Of a stretch of 9,282 bases of DNA, positions 1 to 7,056 are shown one piece after another. The position numbers and the translations under genes were made by a program. The stretch is from Gammaproteobacteria bacterium (GTDB lineage: Bacteria > Pseudomonadota > Gammaproteobacteria > SZUA-140): contig QIHH01000234.1 of assembly GCA_003230195.1 (NCBI GenBank), positions 1 to 9,282 of the forward strand. Reading direction: 5' to 3'. Every line of letters begins with the position of its first letter. Positions within the stretch are counted from its first letter, which is position 1. The notes below the pieces were generated by a model. That model saw only the letters and a list, made by a program, of their open reading frames with translations, made no database searches and was not told the DNA's origin.

Positions 1-711
1 CGCCACATGGACTGGCGCGCCACCGCACGCAGTGGCAAACCGACCAGCAAGGTGTTTCTGGCCGAACGCCAGCGTAGCCTTTTCCTCGTAATTGATCGTC
101 GACCGTCGATGCAGTTTGGCAGTCGCGTCGAATTGAAAGCAACCACTGCGGCACGCTGCGCGGCCATCCTCGCCTTCGCTGCACTCGCCGCGCGTGAACG
201 CGTCGCAGGTGTTGTGCTTGGCAACGAAGCACAATTCTTTTCATCATCACAAACGCTCGAAGGGACATTACCTTTCTTACAGGCTGCAGCAGCTCCGCTG
301 AATAACACAACACAAACCAAGCCACCCGCACTTAACGCCCTCTTTGAGAAAATCAGCCACACGGCTGAACGAGGTAGCTCGCTCACGTTAATTAGCGACC
401 TGCATGACATCAATGAGAGAGATCAACCAGCACTGCTCGATATCGCATCACGCTTCGAATCCATGGCGCTGCGCATCACCGACCCCGCCGAAGAGCGCCT
501 GGAAGCCTGCGGTAAAATTCGTGTCATCTCGCCATTAACGGGCAACAGCCACATCATCGATACCAACAACACGGCACTGCGCGAAGCCTATGCCAACACA
601 ATGCAACAACGTCGCCACACACTCGAACAACTCTGCCTGCGCAGCCAACTGCCACTGCACACCCTCTACAACCACCGCAATACGCTACAGCAGTTGACAC
701 AACTTCAATGA
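1..711 (+). CDS. DUF58 family protein, C-terminal part (5' end outside window)
   Basis: The reading frame is open from base 1, so the ATG at position 7 is an internal methionine and the true start lies to the left. The first visible residues, RHMDWRATARSGKP, are the conserved core of DUF58 proteins, which usually carry an R-x-x-DWR-x-(S/T)AR motif. A VWA-like stretch follows: a beta-strand and a degenerate metal-site motif, LFLVIDRRPSMQFGSR. Here the second position of DxSxS is Arg-Arg-Pro-Ser, so a full MIDAS is unlikely. About 237 residues are visible; family members are often near 300, so roughly the N-terminal fifth is missing. There is no membrane segment in the visible part, so it is probably cytosolic. 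The stop codon overlaps the next start (ATGA), as expected for translational coupling. In Bat/MoxR loci this gene normally follows moxR. Family assignment is firm; the molecular role is not known. Confidence 0.9.
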   Translation, partial: RHMDWRATARSGKPTSKVFLAERQRSLFLVIDRRPSMQFGSRVELKATTAARCAAILAFAALAARERVAGVVLGNEAQFFSSSQTLEGTLPFLQAAAAPLNNTTQTKPPALNALFEKISHTAERGSSLTLISDLHDINERDQPALLDIASRFESMALRITDPAEERLEACGKIRVISPLTGNSHIIDTNNTALREAYANTMQQRRHTLEQLCLRSQLPLHTLYNHRNTLQQLTQLQ

Positions 712-1226
712 TAGCGGAAAGCAATACAATTGCGCCCTCCATCAACCATGCGCTAATGCTTGCTCGTCTCGCAGACGTGCAACTTCCAACCGAACCTGCG
801 TTATGGCCAGCCTTCATCTTCATCGGCGCAGTACTAGTATTGGCCATCATCACATTTATCTATCTAAGCAACCGTCGTCGTCAACTGTCATCAGCAACCA
901 GACCAGATAGCAATGCACAACAAGCACTTAAACGACTTACCATCATTGAAACTGCGTGGTCCAATGGTGAGATCGATGCACGTGAGACTGCGTATCGACT
1001 GAGCACACTACTTCGCCTCGGGCTTAACCTGTCTCAACTCAACCACCACTGCCCACCGAGCCTCGCGTATAGCCAACAAACATGGCAACAGACACTCACG
1101 CTATTTAACCAGCTACGCTATCAACCCCACGCAACCACACAACCACTCACCCGCAATACTTTTGAGCAGTTACGCCTGTGGTTAAGTGCATCTCAGCATG
1201 CCAATCAAGACAAACAAAATGTTTGA
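708..1226 (+). CDS. DUF4381 membrane protein of the Bat operon
   Basis: This is a 172-residue protein. Its N-terminal motif LARLADVQLPTEPALWP (about residues 18-34) matches the L-x-D-(I/V)-x-LP...W-P signature seen in DUF4381 proteins. A single strongly hydrophobic helix follows at residues 34-53, then a basic patch (NRRRQ) that should stay in the cytoplasm. The remaining ~115 residues are soluble and helical, with a conserved-looking segment IDARETAYRLSTLLRLGLN. The ATG overlaps the stop of the DUF58 gene by 4 bases, and the 3' end overlaps the start of batA. DUF4381 genes lie between DUF58 and batA in many proteobacterial Bat operons, and this order matches. The function is unknown. It is presumably a small inner-membrane subunit linking the cytosolic DUF58 protein to the VWA proteins (inference from position only). 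Confidence 0.85.
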   Translation: MIAESNTIAPSINHALMLARLADVQLPTEPALWPAFIFIGAVLVLAIITFIYLSNRRRQLSSATRPDSNAQQALKRLTIIETAWSNGEIDARETAYRLSTLLRLGLNLSQLNHHCPPSLAYSQQTWQQTLTLFNQLRYQPHATTQPLTRNTFEQLRLWLSASQHANQDKQNV

Positions 1227-2226
1227 GTTCGCCACTCCATACTGGCTGCTGCTGTTGCCCCTGCCACTCCTATTATGGCGGTTTACCGCTCGCACCACGA
1301 AACGCACTCACACCCGTTCAAGTCATCAAGAGGTGGCCGCCATTCGCCATAGCCAGGCTGAACTGCTCATACAGCTAGCCAATACTCACCACAAAAAGGC
1401 TCGTTTACCGTGGCTATGGATATTCGGCTGCGCGTTGTTGTTTATCGCCGCAGCACGCCCACAATGGCTACATAGTGATGAACCAGTCAAACGCCCGGGG
1501 CACGACATGATGCTTGCCGTCGATATCTCTGGTTCGATGCTGGCACAGGACTTTGTTCACGAAGGTGACCTCACCAGTCGTATCGATATTTCTAAAATGA
1601 TGGCACAACAATTTCTAAAACAACGCGATGGTGATCGTGTTGGTTTAATCGCCTTTGCCGATGATGCCTTTGTCTTTATGCCACTCACCACCGACCTGGC
1701 ACTGGCACACAGTTTTCTAGGCGAAATTCATAACGGCCTTGCCGGTGAACGCACCGCACTTGGTGATGCCATTGCACTTGCTGCCGACCACATGAAAGCG
1801 CGCCCAGCTAAATCACGCATTCTTATTTTACTAACAGACGGCAGCCATACCACCGGACATGTCAGCCCTGAATCTGCCATTTTACTCGCACAGCAATATC
1901 AACTGCGCATCTATACCATTGGTGTCGGTACCAACAGCATGGTCGCCTTCCCGCGTGGCCCTCAACAGCAACCGCTCTACACTGAATTACCATTAAATGA
2001 AATCCTGCTGCAGCGCATTGCCCAGGAAACTGGTGGACGTTACTTTCATGCCAATAATACTCAAACACTACAGGCAATTTTTAAGGACATCGATCAACTC
2101 GAACCCATCAATATCGATGACCCAACATTGATCCCGCGTGACGAATGGTTCTGGCTACCACTATTACTGGCCCTGTCGCTACTGCTGTTTAATGAACGCA
2201 ACAGGCGGCAGCAGGTACTGCCATGA
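1219..2226 (+). CDS. batA: BatA-like VWA-domain inner-membrane protein
   Basis: The protein is 335 residues from the chosen start. It has a hydrophobic N-terminus (about 8-20), a second membrane helix (about 65-79, LPWLWIFGCALLFIAAA), a von Willebrand A domain (about 96-290) and a C-terminal membrane helix (about 310-323). The MIDAS metal site looks complete: D102-I-S104-G-S106, T179 in GERTALGDA, and D207 in LLTDGSH. The helix-VWA-helix layout and motif order are those of BatA/YfbK-like Bat proteins, with the VWA domain expected on the periplasmic side. In-frame ATGs at 1186 and 1198 would add MHLSMPIKTNK. I prefer 1219 because the family typically begins M-F-x-F-x-x-P, although the ribosome site there is poor, which suggests coupling to the upstream gene (8-base overlap). 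It ends in an ATGA overlap with the next gene. The complex likely acts in envelope stress or aerotolerance; the partner proteins are not certain. Confidence 0.9.
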   Translation: MFEFATPYWLLLLPLPLLLWRFTARTTKRTHTRSSHQEVAAIRHSQAELLIQLANTHHKKARLPWLWIFGCALLFIAAARPQWLHSDEPVKRPGHDMMLAVDISGSMLAQDFVHEGDLTSRIDISKMMAQQFLKQRDGDRVGLIAFADDAFVFMPLTTDLALAHSFLGEIHNGLAGERTALGDAIALAADHMKARPAKSRILILLTDGSHTTGHVSPESAILLAQQYQLRIYTIGVGTNSMVAFPRGPQQQPLYTELPLNEILLQRIAQETGGRYFHANNTQTLQAIFKDIDQLEPINIDDPTLIPRDEWFWLPLLLALSLLLFNERNRRQQVLP

Positions 2227-4022
2227 TTGAAAACCTGGATCAATTAACGCTACGCCAACCCTGGTGGCTACTACTGCTCGTCATACCACTCGCCATCATG
2301 ATGGCACAACAACTGCGCCCACGCAGCCGTCAACACAAAACGAGACTAGCACAGTTTATCGCCCCCAACCTATGGCGCTGGCTACTCACTCAGCCACGAA
2401 ATCCACATCGTTATTCAACACCATGGTTACTATTGGCTGCCTGGGTATTGACCGCGATCGCGGCCAGCAGCCCCTATTTTAGTGACAGCAGTGAAGAGAA
2501 TATTGCGCGCAGTATCGACATCGCCGTGGTGCTAGATATATCACCCTCAATGGCAGCGGATGACATTACCCCAACACGCTTAACCCGTGCCAAACTTGAA
2601 CTACGTGATTTCACCAGTCGTCTTAAAGCAGATCGCACCAGTCTCATTGCTTATTCTGGCAACGCCTATCAAGTACTGCCACTCACTGCAGATCGAGACA
2701 CACTACATCACTTCAGTGATGCCATGGAAACCACGCTAACACGTAGACTCGGTTCCAACCTCGCTCAAGGACTGGAACGAGCCATGCAATCACTTGCCCA
2801 CAGCGAAAAAGAGGGGCGCGCCATCGTTCTGCTCACCGATGGGGAAAATTTTAATCCCCAGGCAAACATCAACATCGCCAAACGTCTGCATAAAATCAAG
2901 ATGCCATTAATGATTATGGGCATAGGCACCCCAACTGGCGGCATGGTGCCCAATGAAATGGGAAAACGCCTTCACTACAACGGCGAGGTCGTCGTTTCAC
3001 GATTAGAGGAAGCGGCATTACAGCAACTCGCCACCACTAGCGGTGGTATCTACACCCCCATGAGTCATGACGATAGTGACTGGCAGTCGATCTTTCGTGA
3101 ACTCGATAAACTAGAAGCCCTCAACAGTTATCGAGCCCCATATCAACCACAGCAGTTTCAGTTTTTCTCATGGTTAATCGCTGCGGCTATATTACTGTTC
3201 ATTATTTCCGGCATCCGGCAGCAGCGAGCCAATCTTTTTTTGATAATACTATCCGTCTTCATCATCACTCCGCCCTCACCTGCACACGCCACATCATTTT
3301 TTGATATATGGAATGAAAAACAGGCCTTTGAGGCGCTTTCCGAAAAACGTCATGCTGAAGCCGCTTATCGCTACCGCGATATCGATAGTTACAATGGACA
3401 ACTCGGTTATGGTGTCGCGGCATACCGACAACAGGAGTGGCAGGTTGCCGTCGATGCATTCAGCCGCGCACTGCTATTGGCAAAAGATGATGTGCAACGC
3501 GCACAGGCCCACTACAACCGAGGTAATGCACTCAGCCGCATTCAAAAGCTCAACGACGCTGCAAACGACTTTGAAACAGCGTTACACTTTCAAAGCAACT
3601 TTTCACGCGCCGCACATAACTTGAACCTAGTCAACCAGGCGCTGGCACAACAGGGTGGTGTACAGGAAAGTAAGCGGGAAAAAGAGCCGCGAATAGCCAT
3701 CCATACAAGCCATGACAATGAGGCACAATTGAGCGCATCACAATTGACATCAACCAGCCAACAGAGTGAACAGCGTAATTCGCAAAACAGACCTCAAACA
3801 AGTGACCACTCGTCTATTAATAGCCAACAACAGACAGCGAGTCACGAACAGCCACCCGCCCTCCCCACGGGTAACGATGGCGACACACAATCAATCAACT
3901 GGGACAATGCATTGCAACAAGCACAGGCAATCAATAAACGGCTAGGGCATACGTTCATGAAACAGCGCTTCTCTTTGCAAGAGGAAGATATCAAATTAAA
4001 GGCAGAGGAAAAACCGTGGTAA
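2223..4022 (+). CDS. batB: BatB-BatC fusion: VWA domain plus TPR repeats
   Basis: This 599-residue protein combines two usual Bat partners. Residues 1-310 are BatB: membrane helices at about 13-28 and 67-82, then a VWA domain with MIDAS residues D105-I-S107-P-S109 and T205-D206-G207. A third helix (about 314-330) is followed by a basic RQQR turn and a fourth hydrophobic stretch (about 337-350) ending PSPAHA, which looks like a former BatC signal peptide. Residues about 360-470 form TPR-like helix pairs (for example NEKQAFEALSEKRHAEAAYRYR and AQAHYNRGNALSRIQKLNDAANDFETAL). Residues 480-550 are rich in Gln, Ser and Thr and probably disordered, and the tail (about 555-599) is helical and charged. 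The positive-inside RQQR loop fits VWA and TPR regions both facing the periplasm. It overlaps batA by 4 bases and batD by 7. VWA-TPR fusions of this kind are known in proteobacteria. Confidence 0.9.
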   Translation: MIENLDQLTLRQPWWLLLLVIPLAIMMAQQLRPRSRQHKTRLAQFIAPNLWRWLLTQPRNPHRYSTPWLLLAAWVLTAIAASSPYFSDSSEENIARSIDIAVVLDISPSMAADDITPTRLTRAKLELRDFTSRLKADRTSLIAYSGNAYQVLPLTADRDTLHHFSDAMETTLTRRLGSNLAQGLERAMQSLAHSEKEGRAIVLLTDGENFNPQANINIAKRLHKIKMPLMIMGIGTPTGGMVPNEMGKRLHYNGEVVVSRLEEAALQQLATTSGGIYTPMSHDDSDWQSIFRELDKLEALNSYRAPYQPQQFQFFSWLIAAAILLFIISGIRQQRANLFLIILSVFIITPPSPAHATSFFDIWNEKQAFEALSEKRHAEAAYRYRDIDSYNGQLGYGVAAYRQQEWQVAVDAFSRALLLAKDDVQRAQAHYNRGNALSRIQKLNDAANDFETALHFQSNFSRAAHNLNLVNQALAQQGGVQESKREKEPRIAIHTSHDNEAQLSASQLTSTSQQSEQRNSQNRPQTSDHSSINSQQQTASHEQPPALPTGNDGDTQSINWDNALQQAQAINKRLGHTFMKQRFSLQEEDIKLKAEEKPW

Positions 4023-5644
4023 GACGTCATCTATTCCCTGCGGTGGTCACACTGTTGCTTGCGCTCTTTAATACCGCACTGAGCGCCGCAACACTTGAAG
4101 CGCATGTCGATAAAAAGCAGCTCATTATCAGTGAACACATCACCTTAACGCTTGCATTAATTAATAGCGACACACGCCTGCGCGCACAGGGCATCGACCC
4201 TAATATTGACCTGACGCTATTAACGGATAACTTTGAACTTAGCATTCCACAGGCAAGCAACCGCTATAGCCCATTCAAAAACCGAGGGCGTTCCAGCTCA
4301 GAAGTGACCGTCACACTGTTTCCCAAAAGAACAGGAGAACTCACCATTCCGTCCTTTACGGTCGATGGCCAAAGCTCAAAACCGATCATCATCACAGTTC
4401 TGCCAACAAGCGTTGAAAATACACCACTAGTCTTCACTCGCAGCGGCACTTTGAAGACTGCGCTCTGGTTGCGCGAACAGACCATTGTCTATCTCGATCT
4501 TTACCACCGCGTTGAGCTCAAGAGTGCCAAATTGGGTGGCGCGATTGAAAGCGAACCAAAACTACAAATTCAGCTGAGTCAGCTACCCCAGGCTGATCGC
4601 ACCGAGCAGCATAATGGTGTGAGCTATAATGTCACTCGCACCGCGTGGGCAGTCGCCCCTGCGATTAATCAAACCATTCATCTCTATCTGCCCGATGTCT
4701 GGGTTGAAACCGTCGCTGGCGAACAACTGCGCTTCCCCTTTAATGACATCACGATCGAAACAATGCCATTACCTGCAAACGTACCCTCTCACGCAATTAT
4801 TGGCAGGCCGACGTTAACACAATCAACTATTAATCCAGAGATCATTCAACACCAGAGTTTTCAACTACTAATCACATTGCAGGCAGCCACGAATCTTATC
4901 AATCTTTCAGCAACACCCCCGCCCATTCAATTCCCGCCAGGGCTAAAGGTCTACTCAGAAAGTGACACACGTAAAATTGTAGAAGGAAGTGACGATGGCA
5001 GCAGCATGGTCACCTATCGCTACTTCATCATGCCGCTGGCAGCCGGAGCCTATCGCGTTCCCGATGTAACGATCTCCTATTTTGACCCAGAGCGCTCTGC
5101 CATGTCACAGGTCACACTAGTCGGACAGCCATTCACCGTCACAGCTGCAGCGCTTCCTGTTACTCAAAATACATTTGCCAACGAAGCACCGCTCATCCAA
5201 ACACCCGCAGAAAATGAAACCGCTGATGCAGCATTGCCATGGAAACTGGCCACGTTGATTGTGACGCTCGCATGGTTGACCACCGCATTAATCGGCTGGC
5301 GTTGGCATCAAAATAAAAAACCGACTAAAGTGGGAGTTGTTCAAGTTATGCCCGCAGTAGCAGACTCGACACACCCATTACAAGCAGCACTGCTAGCAGC
5401 ATTCGGCACACGCACACTCGAACAGGGACGACAGCAGTGGGAAGCGCTGCACGGAGAAGATGATGAAGTTCGAACCACTATCATTCAAGTGCAACAGCAC
5501 TATTACGGCCCACAGAAAAATAAAATCGCTAACGACCACTTACAAAAACAGGTCGATAGCCTTATTCAAAAAATTAAGCGAAAACAGATCATAGAAGATC
5601 ATAACGATAGCTGGCGGCCCGAAGCCTTTACCGCTAAACAGTAA
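4016..5644 (+). CDS. batD: BatD-like protein, large periplasmic domain with one C-terminal anchor
   Basis: The protein is 542 residues. It starts at GTG 4016, supported by an AGAGGA ribosome site at 4004-4009 with a 6-base spacer and by the immediate signal peptide (MVRRHLFPAVVTLLLALFNTALSA, cleavage probably near residue 24-25). The mature part begins ATLEAHVDKKQLIISEHITLTL, the opening beta-strand pattern of BatD ('oxygen tolerance') ectodomains. It continues as several Ig-like beta-rich segments, including FELSIPQASNRYSPFKNRGRSSSEVTVTLFPKRTGELTIPSF. A single membrane helix lies near residues 407-427, followed by a cytosolic tail of about 110 helical residues. The gene ends with tandem TAA codons and no obvious hairpin. 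BatD is thought to anchor or sense on the periplasmic side for BatA/BatB; no enzymatic residues are evident. It is the last gene of the operon in this window. Confidence 0.88.
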   Translation: MVRRHLFPAVVTLLLALFNTALSAATLEAHVDKKQLIISEHITLTLALINSDTRLRAQGIDPNIDLTLLTDNFELSIPQASNRYSPFKNRGRSSSEVTVTLFPKRTGELTIPSFTVDGQSSKPIIITVLPTSVENTPLVFTRSGTLKTALWLREQTIVYLDLYHRVELKSAKLGGAIESEPKLQIQLSQLPQADRTEQHNGVSYNVTRTAWAVAPAINQTIHLYLPDVWVETVAGEQLRFPFNDITIETMPLPANVPSHAIIGRPTLTQSTINPEIIQHQSFQLLITLQAATNLINLSATPPPIQFPPGLKVYSESDTRKIVEGSDDGSSMVTYRYFIMPLAAGAYRVPDVTISYFDPERSAMSQVTLVGQPFTVTAAALPVTQNTFANEAPLIQTPAENETADAALPWKLATLIVTLAWLTTALIGWRWHQNKKPTKVGVVQVMPAVADSTHPLQAALLAAFGTRTLEQGRQQWEALHGEDDEVRTTIIQVQQHYYGPQKNKIANDHLQKQVDSLIQKIKRKQIIEDHNDSWRPEAFTAKQ

Positions 5645-5750
5645 TAAGTTCTATTTTTTACTCGATGCGGCATACAATCAGTACACTAGCACTTAATCCC
5701 ATAAAAATGGTAACGTGACTGATTAACGGTTTTACAGAAGAGAAAACACC

Positions 5751-5957
5751 ATGGCTGATAAAAAATATATGGGCATGTCACTCACTGACCGCCTCACTAA
5801 AGCTGGCGCATTAGATAAGTTTTCAAAAGCGCTACTTGAAAAAAATGAAACTGCCGCATTAACGCTTCTCATCAGCGTTGAATTTACACATGAACAAGCA
5901 AGCGACACAGTGAAGAGTCTATTACTCGACCCGAATAGTTATCGTAACTTTAATTAG
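5751..5957 (+). CDS. Small conserved-looking hypothetical protein (68 aa)
   Basis: I do not recognise this gene. The ATG has a plausible purine-rich ribosome site (AGAAGAGA at 5736-5743, 7-base spacer). The product is a soluble, mostly helical 68-residue protein with no Cys, no membrane helix and no signal peptide. It reads as two amphipathic helices (SLTDRLTKAGALDKFSKALLEKNETAALTLLISV and THEQASDTVKSLLLDP) ending in an aromatic SYRNFN tail. The composition and ribosome site look like a real gene rather than a chance frame. It lies 106 bases after batD on the same strand, so it may be read through from the Bat operon or have its own weak promoter. The IS630 fossil begins about 10 bases after its stop, so the C-terminus may lie near an insertion boundary. 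Function unknown. Confidence 0.6.
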   Translation: MADKKYMGMSLTDRLTKAGALDKFSKALLEKNETAALTLLISVEFTHEQASDTVKSLLLDPNSYRNFN

Positions 5958-5966
5958 GATAGATAA

Positions 5967-6260
5967 GTCGCTATTTGCAGATACGTTAACAGCATATTAG
6001 TTATTGCAGACAATGCACGTTACCACCACAGCAAGAAAGTATAGATCTTTTTGAAGGGAAACACGGGTAGTATTATGACGGTATTTCTACCAGCTTATTC
6101 ATCAGAACTGGATACCCATGAGCAAGCCTAGAATCATGCCAAGTTACAATTGGGAAAACGCGGAATGAAAAAGTGTTTGCTCTCGATTCAAAAGCGTAAG
6201 ATATTGATAAAAAACTTCCAAAGCTCCCTCCTGATACCGAATATATTACTAGATTTTTAC
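5967..6260 (+). pseudogene. Decayed IS630-family transposase, C-terminal catalytic fragment
   Basis: In one + strand frame (codons starting at 5967) the sequence reads LVIADNARYHHSKKV, stop, IFLKGNTGSIMTVFLPAYSSELDTHEQA, stop, NHAKLQLGKRG...KKCLLSIQKRKILIKNFQSSLL. These blocks match the IS630 transposase C-terminus in order: the second catalytic Asp in D-N-A-x-x-H (codon 6009-6011), then the LPxYSPELNPxE block with the third acidic residue (Glu codon 6120-6122), then W-N-H-x-K and a basic tail. About 36 residues separate the Asp and Glu, in the range of the IS630/Tc1 superfamily. Decay is clear: two in-frame TAG codons (6042 and 6129, the second where a Trp TGG is expected), NP changed to TH, and an apparent internal deletion after NHAK. 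The N-terminal half with the first catalytic Asp is absent. I did not find terminal inverted repeats. It is not functional. Confidence 0.82.
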
Positions 6261-6261
6261 A

Positions 6262-6290
6262 AATTAACGCCCAATTCTCATGCGTTAATT
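6262..6290 (-). terminator. Stem-loop, possible terminator of the - strand lipid gene
   Basis: A perfect 9-bp inverted repeat (AATTAACGC at 6262-6270, GCGTTAATT at 6282-6290) has an 11-base loop. It lies 27 bases beyond the stop of the phosphatidyltransferase gene. Read on the - strand, the stem is followed by TTTGTAAAAATC, a short imperfect T-rich run, so it could act as a weak intrinsic terminator. The stem is AT-rich (3 G/C pairs), so efficiency is doubtful. It could instead be left over from the decayed insertion element next to it. Confidence 0.45.
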
Positions 6291-6317
6291 ATTATATTAT
6301 ACTCATAAACCGCTTCG

Positions 6318-6974
6318 TCACCACATCTGCCAACTATAAATTGCAGTAACGCCTATAGTGTAAGCAGCGAGAATAAAGACATTGACAGGGTTTCCAGATA
6401 GCTTGGGAGTTTGTATACTGGATACATTTAAGGCTGCAAGTGCGACTCCACTGGTATAGAGAATAATAGAAAAAATACTATGGCTAAAGAATCCCTCAAA
6501 CAAAAAGATAAATACTAGAATAATACTATTGTTATCAAGGGCCAGCCCCTTGTATCGGGTTCCACCATCAAGACCAAAAGTACTGAAGTAACTCAGTCGT
6601 AATGCACTCGCTGCCAACATTAGAAACGCACCAGGCAAGTAAATAAGTTCAAAACCCCCGTAACTCATCAACAAGATAGCAGGAGCAACGCCGTAACTAA
6701 CAATATCAATTAATACATCAAGTTGGCCTCCAAAAACGCGGTCATTTCCAGTGCGGCCTTTCATTCTTCGAGCAATGAGGCCGTCAGCCCAGTCAAAAGC
6801 AACAGCCCAAATCATGCCTATCATTGCGGCTGCATAAAGCCCTGATATGCTGAAATATATAGCGAGCAGGGTACAGGCTAGCCCTGCCAGCGAGCAAAGA
6901 TTAGGCAAATCCTTGGCGTAGGAGAGAATAGAATTTGGTTGTAATTCCTGAGCTTCAGAGGGATCGGCGGTCAT
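6318..6974 (-). CDS. CDP-alcohol phosphatidyltransferase, phosphatidylserine-synthase-like
   Basis: This is a 218-residue integral membrane protein with about six hydrophobic helices (for example 28-45, 48-60, 92-104, 111-126, 150-162, 196-213). It carries the family's catalytic signature D61-x-x-D64-G65-x-x-A68-R69 ... G82-x3-D86-x3-D90; the Asp residues bind the metals and activate the acceptor hydroxyl. The segment LDVLIDIVSYGVAP, and LRLSYF further on, resemble phosphatidylserine synthase (LDSLADLVSFGVAP, LRLARFN), so CDP-diacylglycerol plus serine is the best guess. Two departures are seen: 12 residues rather than the usual 8-9 between AR and G, and YKGLALDNNS where PSS proteins usually have a GLPxP-type motif. 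The acceptor alcohol is therefore uncertain. The ribosome site is weak (GGAT). It is divergent from the cytidylyltransferase gene, with 82 bases between the two starts. Its base composition is more AT-rich than the bat and metK genes. Confidence 0.85.
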   Translation of the reverse strand: MTADPSEAQELQPNSILSYAKDLPNLCSLAGLACTLLAIYFSISGLYAAAMIGMIWAVAFDWADGLIARRMKGRTGNDRVFGGQLDVLIDIVSYGVAPAILLMSYGGFELIYLPGAFLMLAASALRLSYFSTFGLDGGTRYKGLALDNNSIILVFIFLFEGFFSHSIFSIILYTSGVALAALNVSSIQTPKLSGNPVNVFILAAYTIGVTAIYSWQMW

Positions 6975-7015
6975 TGTTATCCAAGTAGGCTTTTATTTTA
7001 GAATATGGCGGCAGT

Positions 7016-7025
7016 ATGATATCAT
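7016..7025. promoter_or_regulatory. 10-bp perfect palindrome between divergent genes
   Basis: ATGATATCAT is a perfect palindrome within the 82 bases separating the phosphatidyltransferase and cytidylyltransferase starts. Its position would suit an operator controlling both genes. One short palindrome in AT-rich DNA can occur by chance, and no second copy was noticed. Confidence 0.25.
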
Positions 7026-7056
7026 GTTTGATTTTATTTGGAGTGGGAATATAATA

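Noticed and set aside
3265..3624. Overlapping open frames on both strands inside the BatB-BatC gene
   Set aside because: They are shadows of a well-supported coding frame, without domains or ribosome sites.
5649..5678. Possible promoter (TTCTAT, 18 bases, TACAAT) before the 68-residue gene
   Set aside because: The -10 is fair but the -35 matches only about half of the consensus; too weak to annotate.
6075..6131. Short ATG-started frame MTVFLPAYSSELDTHEQA
   Set aside because: It is an internal piece of the transposase fossil, not an independent small gene.
7028..7055. TTGATT and a perfect TATAAT with 16-base spacing, a good-looking sigma-70 promoter
   Set aside because: The -10 ends one base before the preferred ATG at 7057, so transcription would start inside the coding region. 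It cannot drive this gene from either ATG and is probably a chance match in AT-rich DNA.
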